A stretch of DNA of 38,158 bases, taken from NCBI GenBank assembly GCA_029210015.1, contig JARGOE010000005.1:11473-49630 (forward strand), given 5' to 3'. The position numbers were made by a program, and so were the translations under genes. The stretch is from Vicingaceae bacterium (GTDB taxonomy: Bacteria; Bacteroidota; Bacteroidia; Flavobacteriales_E; Vicingaceae). The notes beneath the pieces were generated by a model. The model had not been told where the DNA came from, did not search any database, and saw nothing but the letters and a program-made list of their open reading frames with translations. This document shows positions 25,169 through 33,662 of this stretch, piece by piece; within the stretch, counting starts at the first letter, position 1; each line of letters begins with the position of its first letter.

Positions 25169-25960
25169 TTAGCTAAAGTAACCTTTTTGCCACAAAGCTG
25201 CAATATCCATAGTAATTGCTACAGAATAATGAATAGCAATACCTAACCAAATAGATTTGCTCTTTAGACTTAGTGAGCCTAAAACTACTCCAGCTATAAT
25301 AGCTCCAATAGTTTCAGGCATTGGTTTTTGAAAATGAATCATGCAATATGGTATCATCATTATAAAAATAGAATAGTACCCAAATTTTTTCTTTAATCCA
25401 TGAACCATAAACCCTCTAAAGAAAAATTCTAAAGCAAAAAATTGAACAAAATAAAAGCATTGCCAAACAAAGAAATTTGGATATAAGCTTTCGTTGTTAG
25501 GATTGTAGAATGGGTATTTATTTTGAAAACTATCTGAATAAGAAACTCCAATAACTAATGGGAACATGAATAGAAAAAAGATTAAATAAATTTTATAACT
25601 TTTAAAAACGCCTTTAAATGATAATCCATAGTCTATCAAACTTTGCTTTAAAACTGTTTTAATAAAGATTGCGGGGAGTATAAAATAAGAGACAAAAATA
25701 ATGCTAACCCAATAAATTAGTTCAAATAATCGATTGTTTGGGAGTGCTTTTTGAACTTCATTTAAAAGGTTGTTTAACCAATTAACATCTAATGATTTTA
25801 TGAAGCTTAAATCTCCAAAATATTGAATAAAAACTAAGCTTAGCGCACAAGTGATAAAAATTAAAAAAATATTTTTGTTAAAATGAGTAGATTGATCTTT
25901 TTCTAATTCAACTTTTTTAAAAGTGTCAACAAAAATACTATTCCAAATACTCCAAAGCAT
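25169..25960 (-). CDS. CPBP-family membrane protein, catalytic residues partly lost
   Basis: A 263-residue polytopic protein (about seven hydrophobic segments) of the CPBP/Abi (Rce1-like) family of intramembrane glutamic proteases. The first motif is normally EExxxR. Here it reads L177-E178-F-F-F-R182, so the first, catalytic glutamate is replaced by leucine. The second motif (FxxxH) is Y205-C-M-I-H209, with histidine kept. The third (HxxxN/D) is H244-Y-S-V-A248, with the final residue lost. The fold and membrane topology are convincing, but protease activity is doubtful. The start overlaps the lipoprotein stop by one base (TAATG), and the phosphatase gene follows after 17 bases. Confidence 0.82.
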   Translation of the reverse strand: MLWSIWNSIFVDTFKKVELEKDQSTHFNKNIFLIFITCALSLVFIQYFGDLSFIKSLDVNWLNNLLNEVQKALPNNRLFELIYWVSIIFVSYFILPAIFIKTVLKQSLIDYGLSFKGVFKSYKIYLIFFLFMFPLVIGVSYSDSFQNKYPFYNPNNESLYPNFFVWQCFYFVQFFALEFFFRGFMVHGLKKKFGYYSIFIMMIPYCMIHFQKPMPETIGAIIAGVVLGSLSLKSKSIWLGIAIHYSVAITMDIAALWQKGYFS

Positions 25961-26379
25961 TAGTTAGTATGGTCAATAGTTATCACCCATTTTGCATCTA
26001 TTTTTTTCCAATAGAGTGTGAAATACCCATTTGGATTATCTGCCTTTCTGATTAAACTCCACTTACCCAACATATATGCAGTATTGTTATTTACTTCAAG
26101 GTTTAGGACTTCAAATTCTAATTTTCCCATTGCAGCTTTATCGGGGTATGATTTTTTATAATTGTCAAGGGTAGTTTGCCAACCATATTTAATGCCATTT
26201 TTACCAATAAACATTAAGGAGTCTGACTGCCAATATCCTTGCATAAAACCTTCAATATTTCCAGTACTCCAATCTTTTTCTTGTTGATTCATTACTGAAA
26301 GAATTGCAGCTTGTTCATTAGTGCTGTTTGTGCATGAAATCATAAAAGTAACTAGTATTAAATAGAATAAGGTTTTCAT
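25960..26379 (-). CDS. NTF2-like (DUF4440/SnoaL-type) lipoprotein
   Basis: A 139-residue product with a lipoprotein signal, MKTLFYLILVTFMISC, where Cys16 would be lipidated. The remaining 120 residues show the NTF2-like cone fold pattern of DUF4440: MNQQEKDWSTGNIEGFMQGYW (about 29-49), SDSLMFIGKNGIKYGW (about 52-67), and the strands LEVNNNTAYMLGKWSLI and GYFTLYWKKIDAKWVI. Such domains bind small ligands or act as adaptors. No catalytic residues can be named. The start codon sits directly behind the T-run of a strong terminator (26380-26415), so its expression is a puzzle. It heads the lipoprotein-CPBP-phosphatase operon. Confidence 0.85.
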   Translation of the reverse strand: MKTLFYLILVTFMISCTNSTNEQAAILSVMNQQEKDWSTGNIEGFMQGYWQSDSLMFIGKNGIKYGWQTTLDNYKKSYPDKAAMGKLEFEVLNLEVNNNTAYMLGKWSLIRKADNPNGYFTLYWKKIDAKWVITIDHTN

Positions 26380-26415
26380 AAAAAATCCCGCTCCTGATTA
26401 GATAGGAACGGGATT
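26380..26415 (-). terminator. terminator abutting the next gene's ATG
   Basis: On the minus strand AATCCCG (from 26415) pairs with CGGGATT (ending at 26384), extended by TCCT/AGGA with one mismatch. A T-run of six follows, and then immediately ATG of the NTF2-like gene at 26379. It terminates the 26438-30511 gene. Only 22 bases separate that gene's stop from the hairpin. Confidence 0.88.
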
Positions 26416-26437
26416 AAAATTATCAATTATTATTGAG

Positions 26438-29400
26438 TTATCTAACCACTAATTTTTTTGTGATTTTCTGATTTCCAGAGATAACAGTAACAAAATAAAA
26501 CCCTGAATGTAGTTTGTCATTAAATCTAAGAGTTCCACTATAGCTATCAATATCAACATCAAGTTGTTGTTGTTGAACTACTTTTCCAGAAATGTCTGTA
26601 ATGAATAACTCTGTACCAGATTTAACTCCAGATAAATCGATATAAACAAAATCTCCTTGGTTAGGGTTAGGGTAGACAATTAAATCAAGAGGTATTTTTT
26701 GGTTATTATTGACCATATTAATAATTTCTTCATTTGTATATGGCTCACCTAATCTAATTGTTGAAGGAGTAGTTATTTGGCAAATAGTACTATAATTGCC
26801 AACAATACTATTAACAGTTGCTTTAACTTTAATATCATAAGTTGTGTTTGGTTGTATTGAATTTCCCCACCAGTCAAGATTTACATATCTTCCACCAAGT
26901 GTAATGGTTCGATTAAATGATAAAAGAGTGTTGGAAATCTCAAAAGTATAATTAGTTGCGCCACTTATAGGTTTTGCATATATAGGGGTATTAATGTTGT
27001 TTAAAGTGATACCACATTGAGTTGTAATAATTTGGGTGTTAAGTACTGGGTTTCCAGGCGTAGTTATAGGGCATACAGTACTATAATTGCTGACGTCACA
27101 ATTACTAGTCCTTATTCGCACTTCTACATTATAAGTGGTGTTAGTTTTGATTCCAGGAATATCCATTAATCTTATCCATCTAGCTGTATGCCACCATTTT
27201 GTTTCATAGGTAAAGTTTAAGGAGGAGTTTGTCACTCTAAATTGGTAATGTGTTGCACCAACGACAGGGTCTGCATAAATTATTTTTGAAGCAGAACTTA
27301 AAGTGATTCCACAATCTACTGCTCTTATTTGAGTAGTAGGTTGAGATGGACCAGTAGGGGTATTTACTGTAATGTAACTACTTTTAGTAATTGGGTTACT
27401 TCCTGAACCATTTGAAGCTGTTAGTGTAACGTTATATGTTCCAGCAGTATTGTAAGTAATTGTTGGGTTTTGAGCTGTTGATGTTGAAGGTGTACCTCCA
27501 GGGAACGACCAAGACCAACCAGTAGGAGTGTTAGTGCTTAAGTCTGTATAAGTTACAGAATTACCTTCACATAGAGTTCTAGGTGCTCCACTAAAGTCTG
27601 CAACGGGAGCTCCTGCACAAACATTAACATTAATAGCCTTATTATTTGAACCTCCATTTCCACAACTATTAGATGGTGTTACAGATACATTTCCACTATT
27701 TGTTCCGAAATTAACGGTTATACTTGTAGTTCCTTGTCCAGAAGCTACTGTTGCTCCAGCAGGAACAGTCCAATTGTAATTGTTAGCTCCTGTAACAGCT
27801 GAAATAGAATAGGCTATTCCTGTCGCATTTTCACATTCACTAGTTGAACCAGTAATTACTCCTGCATTACCAGGAACACTATTAACGGTTATATATCCGG
27901 TTTTAGTAACAGGAGAGCTAGGACCAGAAACATTAGTTGCGGTTAAAGTAACATTGTATGTGCCTGCTGTATTATAAGTAATTGTAGGGTTTTGTGCAGT
28001 TGAAGTAGCAGGATTTCCTCCAGGGAATGACCAACTCCAAACAGTAGGACTATTAGTACTTTGATCAGTGAATGTTACGGTGTTTCCTTCACATAAAATA
28101 GTAGGTGTTCCACTAAAATCAGCAACAGGAACATTTGATGCAGGTATGGCTGTAGTGAATAAGCCTCTACCGTGAGTTGCAGCAAGTATTGTTTTATCAG
28201 AACTTCTATACTGAAGCATATCTGTTCTAACATTTGCTAGCCCATTATTTGTAGGAGACCATTTTACACTAGATGCGGTTAAATCACTAGTAGACCAAAC
28301 TCCAACTTCAGTTGCTATAAAGGCTTGAGTTCTATCGTCAGGATTATATAAAGCCCACCTTACAGGCATATCTGGTAAATCACCTTCTTTATTTGTCCAT
28401 GAAGAACCACCATTAAGTGTTTCATAAACAGAGTTTATACCATAGTTTGAAAGAGTAACTAGAAGCTGTTGTTCTGATACACCAATTTCTATACAGGAAA
28501 TATTTCCAGCAGGTAAACCACCACCAATATTTGTTACTGTAGGAGAGCTGCCTTGTGCATTAGAAACTTTATAAACATCACCAGCAACTGTTCCAACGAA
28601 TACTGTTGAATTTCCCCCAGATGCATAAGGAGAAGCAGATATATGAGATACATCACTACTTCCAGTAGCTACTACTACTGTTCCTGAAGTAGCAGCTCCA
28701 AAAGGGTTTATTTTTCTTAATAGCCTAATTGCTGTTCCATTTGCATGGCCAGAATAATAGATGTCCTCTTTATCATCATATTCGGAAGGGTTTATAAATA
28801 AACCAGTGCTTTGGCTATTGTTAATAATTGAAGCAGATCCCCAGTTATTTGTAGTTCTGTATATAACATTCCTTACATACTGACTAATTTGATTGTTGCC
28901 ATTAGATTGATCAATGTGGCAAAAAGCTCCATCACCACCAGTAACCTCAGTTGTTGAATTGATTCCGGCTGAAGTATATTTTTGTGTGCCATTATCTTGT
29001 GCTCCAGCTATCATATTATTTGAACCCGAAGTTCCATTAATTGCTCCAGCATAGTATTGAGTTACGTTATAACCATTTATTCTATCATTAATTGTTGGTG
29101 TAGTAGCAGTAGCATTACTTGAATATGAAACTCCACCATCATGACCAAAAAGAATTTCAGTACTAGATCCTGGTTTATATACAGCAGTGTGTTGATCTGC
29201 ATGAACCATAGAAACATTCAGTGATGCAAGATTGTTATTATTAGACCATTTAGATACTTGAGACCAAGAAGATCCACCATTTGTTGATCTAAATAAATCA
29301 ATACCCCCTACAAATAGCTTATTATCATCATTTGGATCAACCGCCATAGAAAGGTCATACCACGCTTGTCCTCTTGTGAAATCATTAGCGGGAATACCAT

Positions 29401-30511
29401 TATCTACATCATTTGGAATTGCTAGACTTGACCAATTTGCACCTTTATCACTTGATCTGTATAGTCCATCTATTGCAGAGCCATTATCTTGAACGATAGC
29501 ATATATTACATTTGCGTTACTTGGCGCACATGCAATCTCTATTCTTTGAATATTAGATGAAGGAAAACCATTTGAACCTGTATTTAATTTTGACCATGAA
29601 CCACTATTTCCAGTGGTTGAACTGTAAACTCCGTCAGTTGAGAATATAAGGCCAATTGCTGCAAATATTGTTCCATCTGAAGCTATTTCAAGGTCAGCAG
29701 ATCTATTAGAAGAAGCTCCTAAGCCAGACCCTAATACTTTTGACCATGTCGTTCCTCCATTTTGAGATCGTTGAACTCCAGAAAACTTAGTACAAGCATA
29801 AACATCACCTGTCGTAGGGTGAACTACTATTTTTTGAACATATTGAAAAGAACTAGTACTATTTAATCGGGACCAAGAAGTTCCTCCATTTGTGGATTTC
29901 CATATTCCACCTCCCCTTACAGCATCTACATTATAATAGCCTTCCCCAGTACCAGCATACATTGTAGTGGTAGTTGATGGATCAAAAGCAAGAGTAGTAA
30001 TTGCAATATTATCCCAAAAATCATTAATTGGCGTCCATTGGGTTGAATTGTTTGTTATATCTGTATTCTTCCATAGACCACCAGCAACACCACCAGAAAA
30101 AACAGTTTTTCCAGAAGGGTCATTAGGATCCCACATTATTGCTCTAGTTCTACCCCCTACATTATTAGGACCTCTTTCTGCCCATACAATTCCAGGAATA
30201 GCAGTTTTGTTTTGTTGTACATAAATATCTGTGATTTTATGAGCATTTATTAACCCGTTTGCTGGGACCATGCCTGTTGAAGGGTCTAATGTTTGAAGAA
30301 AATTTTGCTCATTTGCTAAATCAGGCCTATCATTTTTTGGGATAGCTTTAAGCTCCTTTTCAGTTAAATGATTTCGTTTTTTGAATTCGTGATTTTTCAA
30401 AAATTCTTTATAGTCTTGTTTTTTTTGGTAGTAATATTCATCAGAATATTGTGAAAAAGCCAAGCTTGAAGAAATAAGCATTATAGCTAAAAAAGATAGA
30501 ATTCTTTTCAT
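26438..30511 (-). CDS. secreted Asp-box/PKD protein with type A T9SS sorting signal
   Basis: The best start is the ATG at 30511. It gives a clean signal peptide (MKRILSFLAIMLISSSLAFSQ) and 1357 residues. The earlier ATG at 30562 adds 17 residues in front of the signal and probably precedes transcription. After a propeptide-like region, the protein has sortilin/VPS10-like Asp-box (BNR) propeller repeats (SxNGGxxW units such as KSTNGGTSWSRL, RSQNGGTTWSKV, RSTNGGSSWSQV) to about residue 780. Next come PKD 1 (about 795-877), a PKD-like/Ig domain (to about 966) and PKD 2 (to about 1050). Two Fn3-like repeats follow, each with a CGITL and a STxC motif. The C-terminal Por_Secre_tail starts near 1285 (DLIVYPNPNQGDF) and ends KKLVVR. 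It is probably exported and anchored at the cell surface, possibly as an adhesin or glycan-binding protein. Confidence 0.88.
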   Translation of the reverse strand: MKRILSFLAIMLISSSLAFSQYSDEYYYQKKQDYKEFLKNHEFKKRNHLTEKELKAIPKNDRPDLANEQNFLQTLDPSTGMVPANGLINAHKITDIYVQQNKTAIPGIVWAERGPNNVGGRTRAIMWDPNDPSGKTVFSGGVAGGLWKNTDITNNSTQWTPINDFWDNIAITTLAFDPSTTTTMYAGTGEGYYNVDAVRGGGIWKSTNGGTSWSRLNSTSSFQYVQKIVVHPTTGDVYACTKFSGVQRSQNGGTTWSKVLGSGLGASSNRSADLEIASDGTIFAAIGLIFSTDGVYSSTTGNSGSWSKLNTGSNGFPSSNIQRIEIACAPSNANVIYAIVQDNGSAIDGLYRSSDKGANWSSLAIPNDVDNGIPANDFTRGQAWYDLSMAVDPNDDNKLFVGGIDLFRSTNGGSSWSQVSKWSNNNNLASLNVSMVHADQHTAVYKPGSSTEILFGHDGGVSYSSNATATTPTINDRINGYNVTQYYAGAINGTSGSNNMIAGAQDNGTQKYTSAGINSTTEVTGGDGAFCHIDQSNGNNQISQYVRNVIYRTTNNWGSASIINNSQSTGLFINPSEYDDKEDIYYSGHANGTAIRLLRKINPFGAATSGTVVVATGSSDVSHISASPYASGGNSTVFVGTVAGDVYKVSNAQGSSPTVTNIGGGLPAGNISCIEIGVSEQQLLVTLSNYGINSVYETLNGGSSWTNKEGDLPDMPVRWALYNPDDRTQAFIATEVGVWSTSDLTASSVKWSPTNNGLANVRTDMLQYRSSDKTILAATHGRGLFTTAIPASNVPVADFSGTPTILCEGNTVTFTDQSTNSPTVWSWSFPGGNPATSTAQNPTITYNTAGTYNVTLTATNVSGPSSPVTKTGYITVNSVPGNAGVITGSTSECENATGIAYSISAVTGANNYNWTVPAGATVASGQGTTSITVNFGTNSGNVSVTPSNSCGNGGSNNKAINVNVCAGAPVADFSGAPRTLCEGNSVTYTDLSTNTPTGWSWSFPGGTPSTSTAQNPTITYNTAGTYNVTLTASNGSGSNPITKSSYITVNTPTGPSQPTTQIRAVDCGITLSSASKIIYADPVVGATHYQFRVTNSSLNFTYETKWWHTARWIRLMDIPGIKTNTTYNVEVRIRTSNCDVSNYSTVCPITTPGNPVLNTQIITTQCGITLNNINTPIYAKPISGATNYTFEISNTLLSFNRTITLGGRYVNLDWWGNSIQPNTTYDIKVKATVNSIVGNYSTICQITTPSTIRLGEPYTNEEIINMVNNNQKIPLDLIVYPNPNQGDFVYIDLSGVKSGTELFITDISGKVVQQQQLDVDIDSYSGTLRFNDKLHSGFYFVTVISGNQKITKKLVVR
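27362..28129 (-). repeat. two near-identical PKD-coding repeats flanking a PKD-like domain
   Basis: The minus-strand segments 28129-27881 and 27607-27362 encode PKD domains that share PVADFSG, LCEGN, WSWSFPGG, TSTAQNPTITYNTAGTYNVTLTA and YITVN, with only a few changes. The DNA is also clearly similar. The intervening 27880-27608 encodes a different PKD-like domain (VPGNAGVI to VCAGA). This points to in-gene duplication. Confidence 0.85.
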
Positions 30512-30551
30512 TATAGGTTGATTTAAGTTTAAAATTAGTTTTATGTTCTTC

Positions 30552-30559
30552 GAAAGATA
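30552..30559 (-). promoter_or_regulatory. possible -7 element of the type A T9SS gene
   Basis: On the minus strand this reads TATCTTTC, one mismatch from TAnnTTTG. Transcription from about 30545 would begin downstream of the ATG at 30562 and 34 bases before the ATG at 30511. This supports the shorter start. Weak on its own. Confidence 0.3.
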
Positions 30560-30617
30560 CATAAATACTACGAATACACCACTAATAAGGTTGGAATCTT
30601 AATGCCAAAAATCAGTT

Positions 30618-30635
30618 AAAATAGGGTTCCTATTT
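30618..30635 (-). terminator. weak hairpin terminator after hutH
   Basis: AAATAGG/CCTATTT form a 7-bp stem with a 3-base loop overlapping the hutH stop codon. On the minus strand it is followed by only a short T-run, so termination may be partial. Confidence 0.4.
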
Positions 30636-32145
30636 ATATGAAATCAATAGGCTTTAGCTCAATAGTAAATGCTTTTACAAAAAGAATACTTTGTTCCATT
30701 AAAGGCTGCATTTCAACATCATCATTTACAAATGGTATAGTAGTCCTATATTCTTTAAGAAGGTTTTCAATAAAATTGGAAGATTTTAAAGGTTTTCTAA
30801 ATTCTAATCCTTGGGCTGCATTCATTAATTCAATACCCAATATTTTTTCTAAATTATCTACTATTCTGTAAACTTTGGTCGCAGCATTTGCGCCCATACT
30901 TACATGGTCTTCCTGTCCGTTGGATGAATCTATTGTATCAACAGAACAAGGTGTAGCTAATTGTTTGTTTTGACTTACAACAGAAGCTTGAGCATATTGT
31001 GGAATCATAAATCCACTATTTAAACCTGGGTTAGCTACCAAGAAAGCAGGCAAACCTCTTTCTCCACCAATTAACTTATAAGTTCTTCTTTCAGATATAC
31101 TACCTAATTCTGCAACTGCTATTCCTAAGTAATCTAAAGCAATTGCTAAAGGTTGTCCATGAAAATTACCTGCTGAAATAATTTCATCTTCATCAGGAAA
31201 AATGGTAGGGTTATCTGTTACTGAATTAATTTCTTTTTCAAAAACAGATTGCACATGGTTTATGGCATCTTTACTTGCTCCGTGTACTTGTGGAGAACAT
31301 CTAAAAGAATAAGGATCTTGAACATGTGCTTTTTCTTGCTCAATAATTTGGCTACCAGCTAATGCTTTTTTTATGTTCTTAGCAGTTATAAATTGTCCAT
31401 CATGCGGTCGAACTTTATGAACTAAATCATTAAATGGAGATATTCTTCCATCATATGCATCTATTGATATTGCAGCAACAACATCACAAAATGTACTTAG
31501 TTTTTTTGCTCTTAGTAAAGAGTGTATTCCATAAGCACTCATAAATTGAGTTCCATTTAATAAGGCTAAACCTTCTTTAGATTTTAAAGAGATAGACTGC
31601 CAACCCATTTCTAGGTTTACTGCTTCTGCAGTAGTTCTTTTGCCTTGAAAATTTACTTCGCCTAATCCTAATAGTGCTAATGATAAATGGGCTAGGGGAG
31701 CTAAATCTCCTGAGGCACCTAATGAACCTTGTTGGTAAACAACAGGTAAAACATCATTATTATAAAAATCTACTAAACGTTGTAGGGTAACCAATTGTAC
31801 TCCTGAATGACCATAACTTAAACCTTGAATTTTTAATAAAATCATTAGTTTAACTATGTCTTGAGGAACTTCTTCTCCCAAACCACAGGCGTGAGACATT
31901 ACTAAGTTACGTTGTAGTTTTTCTAAATCGTTTTTAGATATTTCGGTATTGCATAAAGAACCAAACCCTGTATTGATGCCATAAATTGGAGAATGGTCAT
32001 CCTTAAGTTTATTGTCTAAATATTTTCTACACTTTTCAACTAAAGCTATTGCATCTTCTGATAATTCAATTTTTTTATTGTTAGATATGATATCATTGAT
32101 AGTTTCTAAGGTTAACCAGTTTTTGTTAATTAAATGTGCTCCCAT
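30634..32145 (-). CDS. hutH: histidine ammonia-lyase
   Basis: HutH removes ammonia from L-histidine to give trans-urocanate, the first step of histidine use. The 503-residue protein has the Ala144-Ser145-Gly146 triad in GSLGASGDLAPLAHL, which cyclises to the MIO electrophile. It also has the active-site Tyr55 in YGINTGFG and His85 in LVMSHACG. The His85 position and GLNSGFMIPQYAQAS favour histidine over tyrosine lyases. QEDHVSMGANAATK near 410-425 is also typical. No hutU, hutI or hutG is present, so the rest of the pathway must be elsewhere, or urocanate has another use. hisS lies 89 bases upstream on the same strand. Confidence 0.93.
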   Translation of the reverse strand: MGAHLINKNWLTLETINDIISNNKKIELSEDAIALVEKCRKYLDNKLKDDHSPIYGINTGFGSLCNTEISKNDLEKLQRNLVMSHACGLGEEVPQDIVKLMILLKIQGLSYGHSGVQLVTLQRLVDFYNNDVLPVVYQQGSLGASGDLAPLAHLSLALLGLGEVNFQGKRTTAEAVNLEMGWQSISLKSKEGLALLNGTQFMSAYGIHSLLRAKKLSTFCDVVAAISIDAYDGRISPFNDLVHKVRPHDGQFITAKNIKKALAGSQIIEQEKAHVQDPYSFRCSPQVHGASKDAINHVQSVFEKEINSVTDNPTIFPDEDEIISAGNFHGQPLAIALDYLGIAVAELGSISERRTYKLIGGERGLPAFLVANPGLNSGFMIPQYAQASVVSQNKQLATPCSVDTIDSSNGQEDHVSMGANAATKVYRIVDNLEKILGIELMNAAQGLEFRKPLKSSNFIENLLKEYRTTIPFVNDDVEMQPLMEQSILFVKAFTIELKPIDFI

Positions 32146-32234
32146 TTTAAGTTGTTTTGTGCATTGTAGGAACGAATCAATTTATCAATTGTCATCTAAG
32201 AACTAGCGTAACAATCAATTCACAATGGCGGTTA

Positions 32235-33584
32235 TTATTTTTGTATTAAAGTTATTAATTCTTCAGCTGTTTTAAATTGTATTTTATCTTGATTGTCAGA
32301 TTTTTTCACAAATAATTCTCCATCGAAATTTGACGAAACTATATATTCTATATTCTTTTTAGAAGCGTAGTTCATCTGACGTTTCCATTTTACTTCATCA
32401 GGATATATCTCAGCGTTTATACCAGCATCTCTTAATTTAAAAAGCATAGGTAAGAATACTTCTTCATCATTTCCGGTTTGATTAGTAAACAATACTTGCG
32501 TAGAGTCCCCTTCAAATTTTGGATATAAATTGTTATCTAATAGCACATCATAAATACGATCTGCTCCAAAAGAAATACCTACACCCGAAACATCTTTTAA
32601 TCCGAACTTACCAGTTAAATCATCATAACGCCCACCACCACAAATGCTCGGGAAGTTTTCTACTTTAACTTCTATAATAGTTCCAGTGTAATAACCTAAA
32701 CCTCTAGCTAAGGTTGGGTCGAAAATAACATTCTTATTAATTAATCCTATTTGATTGATAGTTGTCCGAATATATTCAAGTTCTTCAATCCCTTTGAGTC
32801 CTATTTCAGAATTAATAAACTTATGTTTTAGTAGATCAAAAGGATTAGAGTTAGTAATTAATTCTCTTATAAAAAGAGAGATTTCTGTTGAAAATGATTT
32901 TTTCTCTAACTCTTTTACTACACCATCAATCCATATTTTATCTAACTTATCAATTATGACTGTCATTTCTTCCAACCTCTCTTCAACACCAAATGATTCG
33001 GCTATACCAGCTAAAATTTTACGGTTATTGAAAGAAACTTTATAGTTCAATTTTCCTTGAAACAATTCCGAGAAAACATCATCAATAATCTTTATTAAAT
33101 CCACTTCATTTAATAATGAGTTAGAACCAATGATATCAGCATCGCACTGGTAAAACTCACGGTATCTTCCTTTTTGTGGTCTATCAGCTCTCCAAACGGG
33201 TTGTATCTGGAACCTACGGAATGGAAAAGTAATATCGTTTTGGTTTTGTACTACATACCTCGCAAATGGCACTGTTAAATCATAGTGTAAGGCTTTTTCA
33301 GCAATAGAACGAGTTAAACCATTAGAGTCCTTATCGTTTAATGCTTTTTCATCAGCTTTCTTTAAATAGTCTCCACTATTTAAAATCTTAAATATTAGCG
33401 TATCACTTTCATCTCCACCGGTTCCAATTAAAGTGTTTAAGTTTTCCATAGCAGGAGTTTCTATCTGTTGGAAACCATATTTTTTGTAAACCTTTTTAAT
33501 GGTATCAAAAATGTAGTTTCTTCTCGCCATTTCAATTGGCGAAAAATCTCTTGTCCCTTTTGGTATGCTAGGCTTATTACTCAT
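32235..33584 (-). CDS. hisS: histidyl-tRNA synthetase
   Basis: HisS, a class II synthetase, charges tRNA-His. The 449-residue protein starts SIPKGTRDFSP, the family opening. Motif 2 is represented by FRRFQIQPVWRADRPQKGRYREFYQCDAD in its pattern near 122-150. The HisA-type signature LARGLGYYTGTIIEV lies near 292-306 and motif 3 GVGISFGADRIYDVLL near 332-347. The C-terminal anticodon-binding domain runs from about 365 to the end. Length and order are normal. Its -7 promoter is not obvious in the 78-base gap shared with the opposite HD gene. Confidence 0.97.
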   Translation of the reverse strand: MSNKPSIPKGTRDFSPIEMARRNYIFDTIKKVYKKYGFQQIETPAMENLNTLIGTGGDESDTLIFKILNSGDYLKKADEKALNDKDSNGLTRSIAEKALHYDLTVPFARYVVQNQNDITFPFRRFQIQPVWRADRPQKGRYREFYQCDADIIGSNSLLNEVDLIKIIDDVFSELFQGKLNYKVSFNNRKILAGIAESFGVEERLEEMTVIIDKLDKIWIDGVVKELEKKSFSTEISLFIRELITNSNPFDLLKHKFINSEIGLKGIEELEYIRTTINQIGLINKNVIFDPTLARGLGYYTGTIIEVKVENFPSICGGGRYDDLTGKFGLKDVSGVGISFGADRIYDVLLDNNLYPKFEGDSTQVLFTNQTGNDEEVFLPMLFKLRDAGINAEIYPDEVKWKRQMNYASKKNIEYIVSSNFDGELFVKKSDNQDKIQFKTAEELITLIQK

Positions 33585-33662
33585 TACTTTATATTGAGTT
33601 GCTAAATTAATAATCTATTGGTTTACCTCGTATTTTATAGTAATTAATCTTAACTTTATTTT

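Noticed and set aside
27362-28129. Repeats of the PKD region as a mobile element
   Set aside because: They are in frame within one gene and encode domains. There are no inverted ends or transposase.
26438-30562. ATG at 30562 as the start of the type A T9SS protein
   Set aside because: It would put 17 residues in front of a textbook signal peptide, and the nearest promoter-like element lies downstream of it.
30634-32145. Tyrosine ammonia-lyase of flexirubin-type pigment clusters
   Set aside because: The sequence around the MIO triad (SLGASGDLAPLAHL) and LVMSHACG match HutH, and no aryl-polyene genes are near.
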